Position numbers and translations under genes: made by a program
The notes under the pieces: model-generated
Told to the model about the DNA's origin: nothing
Databases searched by the model: none
The model's input: the letters and a program-made list of their open reading frames with translations, nothing else
Source: Pseudorhodobacter turbinis
GTDB taxonomy: Bacteria > Pseudomonadota > Alphaproteobacteria > Rhodobacterales > Rhodobacteraceae
Length of the DNA stretch: 64,000 bases
Direction of reading: 5' to 3'
NCBI RefSeq assembly: GCF_005234135.1
Contig: NZ_CP039965.1
Span: 434,001 to 498,000 of the forward strand
In this document: piece by piece, positions 51,618-60,969 of the stretch
Numbering within the stretch: the first letter of the stretch is position 1
How the letters are laid out: each line of letters begins with the position of its first letter

Positions 51618-51673
51618 ATCAAACGGCACTGCAAAACGCATGTTAGACTGCGATCAAAGAAAGGGAGATACAC

Positions 51674-52279
51674 ATGGAACCCGCGCCCTATGCGTCCTCT
51701 CCGTGCCGAATGCCCGAAGACGCAGAAACCCGCCGCGATGTGATGCGCTGGCGCCGTGCCGAGCGCGCGCGCCTGATCGCCCTGCGCCAAGCCATGCCCG
51801 TCGCAGACCGCCAGCAGGCCGAGGCCGCGATCCTCAAGGCGTTGGAGGAAGAGCCCGCGCGGACCATCGGGATTTACTGGCCTTTCAAGGGGGAGCCGGA
51901 CCTGCGCGGCTGGGCAGCAGAACGGCGCGGCAATGGTGCCCGCATCGCACTACCGGTGGTCGTGGAAAAGGCCGCTCCGCTGGTTTTTCGAGAATGGCAA
52001 CCCGATGCGGCGCTGGTTCGCGGCGTCTGGAACATCCCGATCCCGGCCGAGGATGCGCGTGTCCTTATCCCCGACCTCATCATCTCCCCTGTCGTGGGGG
52101 TGGACCCGATGCAGTTCCGGCTTGGTTACGGTGGCGGATTTTATGACCGGACGCTGGCCGCACTACGCGCCGCCGGGCATGACATCCGCGTGATCGGAAT
52201 CGGCTTTGCCGCGCAATCCATTCCGACAATCTTCCCCCTGCCCCATGATATTGCCATGAACCGTGTGATCCTGGCCTGA
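51674..52279 (+). CDS. ygfA: 5-formyltetrahydrofolate cyclo-ligase
   Basis: This ATP-dependent enzyme turns 5-formyl-THF into 5,10-methenyl-THF, returning a storage folate to the active pool. The 201-residue protein ends with the family signature RLGYGGGFYDRTL (near residues 150-162). ATP-site residues lie in the N-terminal basic helix (RRAERARLIALRQAM), and IGIYWPFKGEPDLRGW is the substrate-side strand. AAGGGAG lies seven bases before the ATG. The first 20 residues are an extension with no conserved features, so a start at an internal methionine is possible. Confidence 0.94.
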   Translation: MEPAPYASSPCRMPEDAETRRDVMRWRRAERARLIALRQAMPVADRQQAEAAILKALEEEPARTIGIYWPFKGEPDLRGWAAERRGNGARIALPVVVEKAAPLVFREWQPDAALVRGVWNIPIPAEDARVLIPDLIISPVVGVDPMQFRLGYGGGFYDRTLAALRAAGHDIRVIGIGFAAQSIPTIFPLPHDIAMNRVILA

Positions 52280-52370
52280 GGCGCAAAACCGCTTCTTGGG
52301 CTGCATGCATTATACCTCTTGCGACCGGACAAAAACTGCCTATGTCACTGGGCTTGCAAAGGTGGCCCGC

Positions 52371-52955
52371 ATGTTTGACCCGACCTCTCTGATTTCGCAT
52401 TTCGGCCTTCTGGCCGTATTTGGCACCGCCGCCGTCGAAGGAGACGCCGCGGTGATTACCGCAGGTGTGTTGGTGCAACGGGGACTGCTGCCGATGTGGC
52501 CGGTCATTGCGGCGGGCATGGCAGGGGGCTGGTTTTCCGATCTGCTGATCTATCACCTTGCCCGACGTTTCCGTAATCATCACCGGACGGTTCGGGTCGT
52601 GGTCTCTGTGCGCAAATGGCGGTTTTTCAATGCGATCATCGGCTATCCGATGCTGCTAGCGCTGGCCATCCGTTTCATGCCCGGCGTGCGCACTGCGGGG
52701 CCTGTCGCACTGGCCACAGCAACCGATATCTCGCCGTTGCGCTACACAATCCTGACCGGGATTGCAGCTTTCATCTGGTCGCTGATCTTGGTGTTAGTGG
52801 GCCAGAAAGCGGGGCAATTGATCGCAAAAATGTTCCAAAACATTGACGTGCCGGAATATCTTGAGGTTGGGGTTCCGGTGGCCATCGTCTTGGTGCTGAC
52901 CGTTTTCGCGATCCGCAAATGGCGGCGACGCATTGCCGGACGCGAGACCTCATAG
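52371..52955 (+). CDS. DedA-family (VTT domain) membrane protein
   Basis: A 194-residue inner-membrane protein. It has about four hydrophobic segments, the first re-entrant-like (FGLLAVFGTAAVEGDAAVITAGVL), the DedA-type glycine/arginine motif ALAIRFMPGVRTAGPVALA (around residues 105-123), and a basic C-terminal tail (RKWRRRIAGRE). DedA proteins are linked to lipid-carrier recycling and membrane homeostasis. The frame is open from 52296, but AAAGGTGG ahead of the ATG at 52371 gives the better start. It is 91 bases after the cyclo-ligase stop and probably belongs to the same transcript. Confidence 0.88.
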   Translation: MFDPTSLISHFGLLAVFGTAAVEGDAAVITAGVLVQRGLLPMWPVIAAGMAGGWFSDLLIYHLARRFRNHHRTVRVVVSVRKWRFFNAIIGYPMLLALAIRFMPGVRTAGPVALATATDISPLRYTILTGIAAFIWSLILVLVGQKAGQLIAKMFQNIDVPEYLEVGVPVAIVLVLTVFAIRKWRRRIAGRETS

Positions 52956-52970
52956 CCCGCCCAAATGAAA

Positions 52971-52990
52971 AGGGCGGCCGAAGCCGCCCT
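52971..52990. terminator. Strong hairpin terminator shared by dedA-type gene and rpoD
   Basis: AGGGCGGC (52971-52978) and GCCGCCCT (52983-52990) make a perfect eight-base stem. In the rpoD direction the loop is TTCG closed by C-G, an extra-stable tetraloop, followed by TTTTC. It lies six bases past the rpoD stop, so it is mainly the rpoD terminator. Confidence 0.85.
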
Positions 52991-52995
52991 GTCGT

Positions 52996-54984
52996 TTACT
53001 GATCCAGGAATGACCGAAGCTTGCGAGACCGGCTGGGGTGCTTCAACTTCCGCAAGGCCTTCGCTTCGATCTGGCGAATGCGCTCACGGGTGACCGAGAA
53101 CTGCTGCCCCACCTCTTCCAATGTGTGGTCCGTGTTCATGCCAATGCCGAAGCGCATCCGCAAAACCCGTTCTTCGCGTGGAGTAAGCGATGCCAGAACC
53201 CGCGTCGTGGTTTCCTTTAGGTTTTCCTGAATGGCCGAATCCAAAGGCAGAACCGCGTTCTTATCCTCAATGAAGTCGCCAAGCTGGCTGTCTTCCTCAT
53301 CCCCGATCGGGGTTTCGAGCGAGATCGGCTCCTTGGCGATCTTCATCACCTTGCGGACCTTCTCAAGCGGCATTTGCAGCTTTTCGGCCAATTCCTCGGG
53401 CGTTGGTTCGCGGCCGATTTCATGGAGCATCTGCCGACCCGTCCGGACCAGTTTGTTGATCGTCTCGATCATATGAACCGGAATACGGATTGTGCGTGCC
53501 TGATCCGCGATAGAGCGGGTGATCGCCTGACGTATCCACCAAGTCGCATAGGTGCTGAACTTATAGCCACGACGGTATTCGAACTTATCCACGGCCTTCA
53601 TCAGGCCGATGTTGCCTTCCTGAATAAGATCAAGGAATTGCAGGCCACGGTTGGTATATTTCTTGGCGATCGAGATCACCAAACGAAGGTTTGCCTCGAC
53701 CATTTCTTTCTTGGCCTGACGCGCTTCTTTTTCGCCCTTTTGCACCTGATTAACGATGCGGCGGAATTCGGAAATATCCACCCCGACATAAGATCCGACC
53801 TGCGCCATTTCTTCGCGCAGCTCGTCCACTTTGGGGCGGGATTTTTCCATCAGGGCCTGCCAGCCGCGACCCTCTTTGGCGGACATACGGTCACACCATG
53901 TCGGGTCCAGCTCATAGCCTTGGTATTCGTCGATAAACTCACGGCGGTTGATACGGGCTTGGTCGGCCAGCTTCACCATGCCAGAGTTGATGGACATAAT
54001 CCGGCGATTGATGCCGTAAAGCTGGTCGATCAACGCTTCGATACGGTTGTTATGCAGGTGCAACTCATTGACCAGCAGAACAATTTCCGAACGCAACTTC
54101 TGGTAGGCGTCCTCTTCCTTATTGGTGAACCGGTCGGATTGGTTCATCGTCGCAGACATACGCAGATCTTGCATTTCAGCAAGCTCGGCATAGTCGTGCG
54201 CAATCACTTCCAAGGTTTCCAGAACGCGCGGCTTGAGGGCGGCTTCCATCGCCGCGAGCGACATATTGGCGCCCTCGTCATCATCATCATCGTCGTCATT
54301 ATTGGACAATGGATTGCCATCGGCATCGAGTTCGGGACCGGTATTGGCCTGCGGTTTGGGCGCAGCCTCACCGCCGGCTGGCAATCCGCTAACCAAGCCC
54401 TCTTCGCCTTCGCCGTCCATGCCACGGTCAAAGGTGGATTCGAGGTCAATCACATCGCGCAGCAAAATATCTTCGGACAAAAGCTCATCACGCCAGATGG
54501 TGATCGCCTGAAATGTCAGCGGGCTTTCGCAAAGCCCTGCGATCATCGTGTTGCGGCCGGCCTCGATCCGCTTGGCAATCGCGATCTCACCCTCACGAGA
54601 CAGCAATTCCACGCTGCCCATCTCGCGCAGATACATGCGCACCGGGTCATCGGTCCGGTCGAGCGTTTCGGTAGCACCGTTAGAGAGCGCCACATCCCGC
54701 GCGCCGGTCCCCGCGACAACCAGCTCCCCCGCAGTGGCGCTGTCTTCCATCTCTTCTTCTTCGGTGACCTGAATCCCCATTTCCGACAGCATGGACATCA
54801 CGTCCTCGATCTGGTCGGAGGAAACCTGCTCGGGCGGCAAAACCGCGTTGAGCTGGTCATAGGTGATGTAGCCACGCTCCCGCGCATCCGCGATCATCTT
54901 CTTGATGGCAGCTTGGCTCATATCCAGCGAGGAGTCGGCCTCAGCGTTGGTTTGCTTGCTGTCGTCGGTATCTTTGGCTGCCAT
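52996..54984 (-). CDS. rpoD: RNA polymerase primary sigma factor RpoD
   Basis: The housekeeping sigma-70 factor, 662 residues. Region 1.1 covers about 20-100, and 1.2 includes [20 protein letters not shown]. The non-conserved region is acidic, with a six-aspartate run near residue 230. Region 2 has [33 protein letters not shown] (in parts), which holds the -10 recognition helix. Region 3 follows, and region 4 has [28 protein letters not shown] with the -35 recognition helix. AAAGGAGC lies six bases before the ATG. It sits 187 bases downstream of dnaG, the classical dnaG-rpoD order; the usual upstream rpsU is missing, as in other Alphaproteobacteria. The upstream gap has repeated CGAATC words. 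Confidence 0.98.
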   Translation of the reverse strand: MAAKDTDDSKQTNAEADSSLDMSQAAIKKMIADARERGYITYDQLNAVLPPEQVSSDQIEDVMSMLSEMGIQVTEEEEMEDSATAGELVVAGTGARDVALSNGATETLDRTDDPVRMYLREMGSVELLSREGEIAIAKRIEAGRNTMIAGLCESPLTFQAITIWRDELLSEDILLRDVIDLESTFDRGMDGEGEEGLVSGLPAGGEAAPKPQANTGPELDADGNPLSNNDDDDDDDEGANMSLAAMEAALKPRVLETLEVIAHDYAELAEMQDLRMSATMNQSDRFTNKEEDAYQKLRSEIVLLVNELHLHNNRIEALIDQLYGINRRIMSINSGMVKLADQARINRREFIDEYQGYELDPTWCDRMSAKEGRGWQALMEKSRPKVDELREEMAQVGSYVGVDISEFRRIVNQVQKGEKEARQAKKEMVEANLRLVISIAKKYTNRGLQFLDLIQEGNIGLMKAVDKFEYRRGYKFSTYATWWIRQAITRSIADQARTIRIPVHMIETINKLVRTGRQMLHEIGREPTPEELAEKLQMPLEKVRKVMKIAKEPISLETPIGDEEDSQLGDFIEDKNAVLPLDSAIQENLKETTTRVLASLTPREERVLRMRFGIGMNTDHTLEEVGQQFSVTRERIRQIEAKALRKLKHPSRSRKLRSFLDQ

Positions 54985-54999
54985 GGATGCTCCTTTGGC

Positions 55000-55059
55000 C
55001 GAATCGATTGGTGCAAAACCGAATCACTCGGTCGAATATTCGAATCATTAGCGCGAATC
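55000..55059. repeat. Five CGAAT-core words upstream of rpoD, with palindrome TCGAATATTCGA
   Basis: CGAATC or CGAATA begins at 55000, 55020, 55033, 55041 and 55054. The central pair forms a perfect 12-base palindrome TCGAATATTCGA at 55032-55043. The cluster ends 16 bases before the rpoD start and could bind a regulator or reflect promoter remnants. I see no named motif that it matches. Confidence 0.45.
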
Positions 55060-55065
55060 ACGGGA

Positions 55066-55093
55066 GGGAAAAGGCTTTTGCCTCAATTTTCCC
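55066..55093. terminator. Bulged hairpin between dnaG and rpoD
   Basis: GGGAAA (55066-55071) pairs with TTTCCC (55088-55093), and AGGC (55072-55075) with GCCT (55080-55083), around a TTTT loop with a CAAT bulge. Read on the minus strand it lies 79 bases past the dnaG stop and may attenuate read-through into rpoD or be an RNA-processing site. Confidence 0.4.
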
Positions 55094-55171
55094 AATTTTC
55101 CTCATGTATCAGCATTTTTATGGAAGTTAAAAGGGCGTCCGGACCTCCGGCATCACCCTTTGCTGCAAATT

Positions 55172-57133
55172 CTAGCGCTTTGGCCGCCCGCTGCGGCCAA
55201 AATCGATTCGGTCCCACAGGCTGCGGGCCTCTTCTACTTCTTCACGGTCCATCTCCACCCCGTTCTCTGCGACGAAACCTTCGCCCTTGACCACTTGCGG
55301 CCCCTTCGCGGCGGTAAAGCGCGCTTCATTGGCCTGCGTCAACCGCCATGTAAGCCCCTCATCGGCAAGGCCGTCGATATCCTCGGCAGCCTCGCGCACC
55401 TCGCGCCGCCCGCCCCGCACTGTGCGCAGCTTGCGCAACATATCCCCCAAACAAATCTCGGCGTAATCCAGATCATCGGCTTTACGTATCGGTGGAGCAG
55501 ACATGACATGGTTCTGGTTAAGCAAGGTTTCAAGCACCGCGCGCTGCTCTTCCAGCAATTTTTCACGCGCTGCGTCATTGCTGCCGCCGTGCAGCAAGGC
55601 AAGGCGCAAACCATCCTCTGCCGTATCGGAAAAATCGAGCCGTTCCAGCACGGATTCGAACCGTAAAATCAAGGCCGGATGGGTGACCAGCGTCGCAAGA
55701 ATTATCTGTTCCAGCACCCGCTCATCGCTGCTGCCAATCACCAGTGCCGAGGTTTTTGTCGTCGTAACAGGGCGCGGCTCCGGCTGCCAAGATTTGCCCT
55801 TACCGCGCTGGTTTGGCACCCATTCCTTGCGCGGGGCGGATTTGCGCGATTGATTGAACAGCTGCCAGCGAAGGTTCTTGATCTCCTCGCCGTAGTGGTG
55901 GCGGATAGAGCTATCCTTGATTTGCATCAGCGCCGTACGCAGGGTTTTATCAAGCGCTGCCCGGCGTTCAGGGCTGTCAAAACTGCGGCCCTCGGTTTCG
56001 CGCTGCCACAACAGGCTGACCATGGATTGCGCCCCGTCCAGCACCGCTTGCATCGCCCCCGCGCCCTGCGCCTTGAGCAGGTCATCTGGGTCCAGCCCCG
56101 CAGGCAGAACCGCAAAGCGCAAGGCCTGCCCCGCCTCAATCAACGGCAACGCCAGATCCACCACCCGCAGGGCCGCCCGCAGGCCTGCAGTATCACCATC
56201 AAGCGCGATAATCGGCTCGGGGGAAACCCGCCACATCATGCGCAACTGGTCCTCGGTCACGGCCGTGCCCAAGGGTGCAACCGTGGATTTGAACCCCGCC
56301 TCGACCAGCGCGATCACATCCATATAGCCTTCGGCCACAACCAAAGGCGCGCCCTTGCCCGCCGCCTCGCGGGCGGGGCCAAGGTTGAAAAGGTTGCGCC
56401 CCTTGTCGAAAAGCTCTGTCTCGGGCCCGTTGAGGTATTTTGCCCGCGCATCGGGGTCCAAGGACCGCCCGCCAAGGCTAATGGCACGGCCACGCGCGTC
56501 ACGGATCGGGAAAATAATGCGCCCACGAAACCGGTCGTAAGGCGGACGGCCATCATCAGGGGTGGCACAAACGCCCGCATCCACGATCAGGTCGGGCGCA
56601 AACCCCTTGGCCTGCAATGCGGCAAACGCACCTTGACGCGTATCGGGGGCCCAGCCGATCTGCCAGCGCTCTTGTGCGTCGGCCTTCAGGCCACGACGGT
56701 CAAGGTAATCGCGCGCGGTCTGGCCACCACCAGTTTTCAGTTGCAGGCGAAAATATTTCACCGCCTCTTCCATTACCTCGGCCAATTGGCTGCGCCGGTC
56801 GGCCTTCTTGGCAGCGATGGGGTCCTTGGCGGGTACCGGCATACCTGCCTCACGGGCCAAAAGCTCCACCGCTTCCATAAAGCCGAGGTTCTCTGTCTCC
56901 ATGACAAAGCTCAGCGCATCGCCCTTGGCGTGACAGCCAAAGCAGTAATAAAACCCTTTGCGATCATCGACATGAAAGCTGGGGGATTTTTCCTGATGGA
57001 AGGGGCACGGCGCCCACATGTCGCCCTTACCTTGGTTCGATTTGCGCACATCCCATACCACCTTGCGCCCAACAACTTGGGACAAGGAGACGCGCGTGCG
57101 CAATTCGTCAAGGAAACCGGCTGGAAGACTCAT
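55172..57133 (-). CDS. dnaG: DNA primase
   Basis: DnaG lays down RNA primers on lagging-strand DNA. The 653-residue protein has an N-terminal zinc ribbon (CPFHQEKSPSFHV and YYCFGCHAKGD, near residues 42-73). A Toprim catalytic core (about 260-350) follows with VVAEGYMDVIAL and ALDGDTAGLRAA carrying the acidic metal ligands. A C-terminal DnaB-interacting helical domain comes after residue 450. The linker near 430-450 is basic and poorly conserved. ATG 57133 is unambiguous. It precedes rpoD on the same strand; the M20 hydrolase starts 1.2 kb upstream with its stop 89 bases from the dnaG start. Confidence 0.98.
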   Translation of the reverse strand: MSLPAGFLDELRTRVSLSQVVGRKVVWDVRKSNQGKGDMWAPCPFHQEKSPSFHVDDRKGFYYCFGCHAKGDALSFVMETENLGFMEAVELLAREAGMPVPAKDPIAAKKADRRSQLAEVMEEAVKYFRLQLKTGGGQTARDYLDRRGLKADAQERWQIGWAPDTRQGAFAALQAKGFAPDLIVDAGVCATPDDGRPPYDRFRGRIIFPIRDARGRAISLGGRSLDPDARAKYLNGPETELFDKGRNLFNLGPAREAAGKGAPLVVAEGYMDVIALVEAGFKSTVAPLGTAVTEDQLRMMWRVSPEPIIALDGDTAGLRAALRVVDLALPLIEAGQALRFAVLPAGLDPDDLLKAQGAGAMQAVLDGAQSMVSLLWQRETEGRSFDSPERRAALDKTLRTALMQIKDSSIRHHYGEEIKNLRWQLFNQSRKSAPRKEWVPNQRGKGKSWQPEPRPVTTTKTSALVIGSSDERVLEQIILATLVTHPALILRFESVLERLDFSDTAEDGLRLALLHGGSNDAAREKLLEEQRAVLETLLNQNHVMSAPPIRKADDLDYAEICLGDMLRKLRTVRGGRREVREAAEDIDGLADEGLTWRLTQANEARFTAAKGPQVVKGEGFVAENGVEMDREEVEEARSLWDRIDFGRSGRPKR

Positions 57134-57222
57134 ACCCTATATATCGACCGAGGAGGCGGGATAGGCAAGCGGTCCAAGCCTCATGGCAGGCACCTTCGCA
57201 TGTTTCACCTCAAAACCATGTT

Positions 57223-58371
57223 CTAGCCCAGCAGATCGCGGGTGACCCGGTGAAAAATCCTTGCGCCAATCGCAATCAGATCATCAGGGAAGTCATAGTC
57301 GGGATTGTGCAGCGACGGATGGTCCAGCCCTGCCCCCAGCATTACCATGGCGATCTTGCAATCGGGCAGCCCCGCAAAGGCGCCGAAATCCTCGGACGGG
57401 CGCATCGGCAGGCCACCGGGGGCATAGGGGATGCCCAACGCATCTAGCGCCGCCGCGATATGGGCCGTGGCCTGTGGATCATTGGCACAGGCCTTGAAAT
57501 CATCATGCAGGCTGGTGGTAAGCGCCAACCCGTATTTGGCCGCCGCTGTCTGCGCCAAACCCACCGCCTGCGCCTTAAGCGCCTCCATCGGCGGGTCGGT
57601 CATGGTGCGTAACGTCGCCCACAGCTCTCCGTGCGCGGGAGAGATGCCAAAGGCAGGCTCTCCCATCTGCGCATGTGTCAGCGTCACAAGCCGGAAGTCC
57701 GGCGAAAGATCGCCCCCCGTGCCAAGCGCCCCAAGGGCCGGGATCAGCTCGGCCAGCGCCAAACCCGGAGAGACGCCATGTTGGGGCTGCGCGGCATGGC
57801 TCGTCTTGCCGTCCAGCGCGATTTTCAGGCCAACCGAGGCACAAGCCATCGGGCCCTCGGCCAGCCAGCATTCGCCAAGCCGGACACCGGGCATGTTGTG
57901 CAAGGAAAATGCCCAATCCGGCCTCAGCCCTGCAAAACCCGCATCCGCCACAACTGCCGCAGCACCAGAGCCATCCTCCTCGGCGGGCTGGAACATCAAG
58001 ACCACCCGCCCCCGCGCAGGCCGCTGGCGAGACAACAAGCGCGCAAGCCCCATCAGAATCGTCATATGCCCATCATGCCCACACAGATGCGCCACACCGG
58101 ATATGGTAGAGCGATGCGCATTTTCCGAGACCTCACGGATAGGCAACGCGTCGAGTTCACAACGAAACAGCACCGTTGGCCCCGGCTTGCCACTGTCAAA
58201 CACCGCGGCCACGCCGTGCCCCCCCAGCCCCGTGACCACTTGGTCAGCCATCCCGCCAAGCGCTGCGACAACACGAAATGCTGTCTGCGCCTCAGCACCG
58301 GAAACCTCGGGGAAGCGGTGCAAGTCATGGCGGAACGCGGTTAGCTCGGCAATATCGGAATTGGTCAACAT
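57223..58371 (-). CDS. M20-family amidohydrolase (hippurate hydrolase / aminoacylase type)
   Basis: A 382-residue metal-dependent amidohydrolase. Metal ligands are in CGHDGHMTILMG (near residues 90-100), FQPAEEDGSGA (near 125-135) and the C-terminal SLHNPDYDFPDD. The dimerisation domain (about 170-285) includes GKTSHAAQPQHG. Family members hydrolyse N-acyl amino acids, hippurate, or indole-acetyl amino-acid conjugates. The open frame begins at 58509, but the family start MLTNSDIAELTAFRHDLHRFPE fits ATG 58371, after a G-rich stretch nine bases away. No operon partner is visible; it may share the read-through into dnaG. Confidence 0.92.
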   Translation of the reverse strand: MLTNSDIAELTAFRHDLHRFPEVSGAEAQTAFRVVAALGGMADQVVTGLGGHGVAAVFDSGKPGPTVLFRCELDALPIREVSENAHRSTISGVAHLCGHDGHMTILMGLARLLSRQRPARGRVVLMFQPAEEDGSGAAAVVADAGFAGLRPDWAFSLHNMPGVRLGECWLAEGPMACASVGLKIALDGKTSHAAQPQHGVSPGLALAELIPALGALGTGGDLSPDFRLVTLTHAQMGEPAFGISPAHGELWATLRTMTDPPMEALKAQAVGLAQTAAAKYGLALTTSLHDDFKACANDPQATAHIAAALDALGIPYAPGGLPMRPSEDFGAFAGLPDCKIAMVMLGAGLDHPSLHNPDYDFPDDLIAIGARIFHRVTRDLLG

Positions 58372-58584
58372 CAAAGCAGGCCCCCGCAATGCTGCACCGT
58401 TCTCACCCACATTCCGAATTTCGCCATTCTGAAACCTCCTGCATATCAAAGCATCGGTTACACAAGGCTTGGGACGGGTCAATCCCGCGAGGTGACCCCG
58501 TTGATGCATTTTACAAAAGCTGCCCTTTGAATGGTCACACGATCATCGTACACTCCCCCAAACTTGGAATTCTGGAGTAGGAAC

Positions 58585-59385
58585 ATGTTTGCACTGAAAC
58601 CTGTGATGCTGGGCGCAGCCCTCTTTATGGCCGCAGGGGCGGCGAATGCGGCCAGCTGTTCCAACACGGGTGGCGGCTATGAACGCTGGAAGTCCGAGAT
58701 CGCCGCCGAGGCCGCAGCCCAAGGCGTGGGACAGCGCGGCATCGCGGCCCTGATGGCCACCAGCTATTCGCGCGAAACCATTTCGGCAGACCGCAACCAG
58801 AAAAGCTTCAAATACACGATTGATAAATTCATGCAGGTGCGCGGTGCGCCCACCATTGTCAAGCAAGGCCGCCGGCAGAAGGCCAAAAATGCCAAGCTCT
58901 ATGCCGCGTTGGAGCGGCAATACGGCGTGCCTGCCGGGGTCTTGGTTGCGATCCACGGGATGGAAACGGCCTTTGGCGGCTTTATGGGCAATACGCGGAT
59001 CGTCTCGGCGATTTCCACGCTGACCTATGATTGTCGGCGTTCAGATTTCTTTCGCCCGCATATGATGGCGGCACTGGTCTTGGTGGATCGCGGGTCGATC
59101 ACCGGCGCTTCGGTCGGGGCGAAGCATGGCGAATGGGGGCATACGCAGTTTTTGCCGGGCAACGCGCTTAAATACGGGGTGGACGGGGATGGCAACGGGC
59201 GGGTGGAGCTGAACAACCGCATTGATGCGCTGGCCTCAACCGCCAATTACCTCCGCCAAAAGGGCTGGCGGCCGGGGCAAGGCTACCAAAAAGGGCAGCC
59301 GAATTATGCCGTCCTGAAGGAATGGAATGCGGCCAGCGTATACCAAGAGGCAATCGCGATCATGGCCGCCCAGATTGACAGGTAA
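58585..59385 (+). CDS. Lytic murein transglycosylase (MltB/SLT_2 family)
   Basis: A 266-residue periplasmic enzyme that cuts peptidoglycan to anhydromuropeptides. A Sec signal peptide covers residues 1-22 (cut after ANA). The catalytic glutamate is E127 in AIHGMETAFGGFMG. The SLT_2 features TLTYDCRRSDFF and GEWGHTQFLPGNALKYGVDGDGNGRVELNN (in parts) follow, then SANYLRQKGWRPGQGY-type sequence. It lacks a lipobox and a C-terminal peptidoglycan-binding domain. TGGAGTAGGAAC precedes the ATG. A strong hairpin follows immediately. Confidence 0.93.
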   Translation: MFALKPVMLGAALFMAAGAANAASCSNTGGGYERWKSEIAAEAAAQGVGQRGIAALMATSYSRETISADRNQKSFKYTIDKFMQVRGAPTIVKQGRRQKAKNAKLYAALERQYGVPAGVLVAIHGMETAFGGFMGNTRIVSAISTLTYDCRRSDFFRPHMMAALVLVDRGSITGASVGAKHGEWGHTQFLPGNALKYGVDGDGNGRVELNNRIDALASTANYLRQKGWRPGQGYQKGQPNYAVLKEWNAASVYQEAIAIMAAQIDR

Positions 59386-59386
59386 C

Positions 59387-59418
59387 GGGTTGGGGGGCGC
59401 GACCTGCGCCCCCAACCC
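59387..59418. terminator. Strong bidirectional hairpin between convergent genes
   Basis: GGGTTGGGGGGCGC (59387-59400) and GCGCCCCCAACCC (59406-59418) form a 13-pair stem with one bulged G and a five-base loop. It begins one base after the transglycosylase stop and ends directly at the TRAP large-permease stop. It should terminate both genes, although no long T-run follows. Confidence 0.8.
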
Positions 59419-60969
59419 TTAAAAGATCAGCCTTGGCAACCAAGTCGAAAGCCCGGGCAGCGCCCAAATCAGCACCATCGCGATAACCTGCAGCACGATA
59501 AAGGGTGTAACCCCCTGATAGATCATGCCGGTTGTCACCTCGGGCGGGGCGGCCCCGCGCAAATAGAACAGCGAGAACCCGAAAGGCGGCGTCAGAAAGG
59601 ACGTCTGCAGGTTCACCGCGATCAACACCGCCAGCCAGATCGGATCATGGCCCATCAAGATCAATGGCGGCACCAAAAGCGGCAGCAAGATCACCGAAAT
59701 CTCGACGAAATCGAGGAAGAACCCCAGAACAAAGATAAAGGCCATCGCAAAGAACAACGCCCCCGTCGGGCCGCCCGGCAATGATTGTAGGATGTCGGCG
59801 ACGCGATGCTCTCCGCCCAAGCCGACGAAAACGAGGCTGAAGTATGACGCCATTAAAATGGTCGCAAAGATCATCGAGGTCACGACCATGGTCTGCCCCA
59901 TCGCGGCAAACATAATCCCCTTGCGGAATGTCGCCTGCAATGCCGCAACAATCGCAGCAATCCCGATCAGTGCCAGCGTCAGATAGGCCAGCGCCATCGC
60001 ATATTCCAACGGCCCCGCATCGGACCGCTGCAAGCGCACCGGCGCAAGCCCTGCCGCAAAGGCCAGAACCAACAGCGACCCCGCCCCCGCAAGGATCAAC
60101 CAGCGCGGCGCGCCCTGACGCAACCCCGCCAGCAAAATCGCCCCCACGGCCCCGACCGAGGCCGCCTCATTCGGGCTGGCAACGCCTCCCAGAATTGCGC
60201 CAAGCACGGCAAAGATCAACAAGACCGGCGGGGCAATGGCGCCAAACACTTCTCCGGCCGAGGGTTTGACGGCCTGCTCTCGCATCGCGGGCGCATCAGC
60301 AGGGATCAACCATGCCCGCCCGAGGATGTAGAGGATGTAAATCACCATCAACAACAGCCCCGGCACAATGGCCGCCGCAAAAGTCTGGCCCACGGAAATC
60401 GTCTCGACCGAAAACTTCCCTTGCTCATATTGCGCTTGCTGGAAGGCCGATGACATCACCTCAGCCAGAATGATCAACAAGGTAGAGGGCGGAATGATCT
60501 GCCCCAAAGTGCCCGCCGTCGCCACCATCCCCGACGCAAGCCGCGGGTTATAGCCGTTGCGCAACATCGCAGGCAGCGCGATCATCCCCATCGCAACAAC
60601 AGTGGCACCAACAATCCCGGTCGAGGCCGCAAGCAGCGCCCCCACCAGCATCACCGACACCCCCAAGCCGCCCCGCATAGAGCCGAACAAACGCCCCATC
60701 GTTTCCAGCAATTCCTCGGCGATACGGGATTTTTCCAGCACCACCCCCATCAGCACAAACAGCGGGATGGCGGTCAAAACCGGGTTGGTCATCACCCCGA
60801 AAAACCGCTGTGCCAAGGCCCCCATCAGCCCAAGGTCAAACACCCCCAGCGCCGAGCCCAAGAGCGCAAAGCCGGTGGCAACGCCTGCAATCGAAAACGC
60901 AACCGGATAGCCCATCAGGATCACGATGATCAGGGCCGCAAACATCATCAGATCAAGTGGCAGCGTCAT
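59419..60969 (-). CDS. TRAP transporter large permease (DctM type, extended)
   Basis: A 516-residue membrane protein. Typical DctM parts are the opening MLPL...LMGYPVAFSIAGVATGFALLG helix, TGIVGATVVAMGMIALPAMLRNGYNPRLASGMVATAGTLGQIIPPS (in parts) and the C-terminal GVTPFIVLQVIAMVLIWALPGLSTWLP. It is about 80 residues longer than a standard DctM because of an insertion near 290-370 that adds about two hydrophobic segments. Such long versions go with TakP-type binding proteins. It forms the sodium-driven import channel with the small permease, whose stop it overlaps by four bases. Confidence 0.93.
   Translation of the reverse strand: MTLPLDLMMFAALIIVILMGYPVAFSIAGVATGFALLGSALGVFDLGLMGALAQRFFGVMTNPVLTAIPLFVLMGVVLEKSRIAEELLETMGRLFGSMRGGLGVSVMLVGALLAASTGIVGATVVAMGMIALPAMLRNGYNPRLASGMVATAGTLGQIIPPSTLLIILAEVMSSAFQQAQYEQGKFSVETISVGQTFAAAIVPGLLLMVIYILYILGRAWLIPADAPAMREQAVKPSAGEVFGAIAPPVLLIFAVLGAILGGVASPNEAASVGAVGAILLAGLRQGAPRWLILAGAGSLLVLAFAAGLAPVRLQRSDAGPLEYAMALAYLTLALIGIAAIVAALQATFRKGIMFAAMGQTMVVTSMIFATILMASYFSLVFVGLGGEHRVADILQSLPGGPTGALFFAMAFIFVLGFFLDFVEISVILLPLLVPPLILMGHDPIWLAVLIAVNLQTSFLTPPFGFSLFYLRGAAPPEVTTGMIYQGVTPFIVLQVIAMVLIWALPGLSTWLPRLIF

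Noticed and set aside
53374-55290. Very long open frame on the plus strand opposite rpoD
   Set aside because: It mirrors the third-codon pattern of rpoD, has no ribosome site, and its translation is rich in His/Arg/Gln with no recognisable domain. Similar shadows lie opposite dnaG, ppdK, ribD, the CUT1 binding protein and the peptide binding protein.
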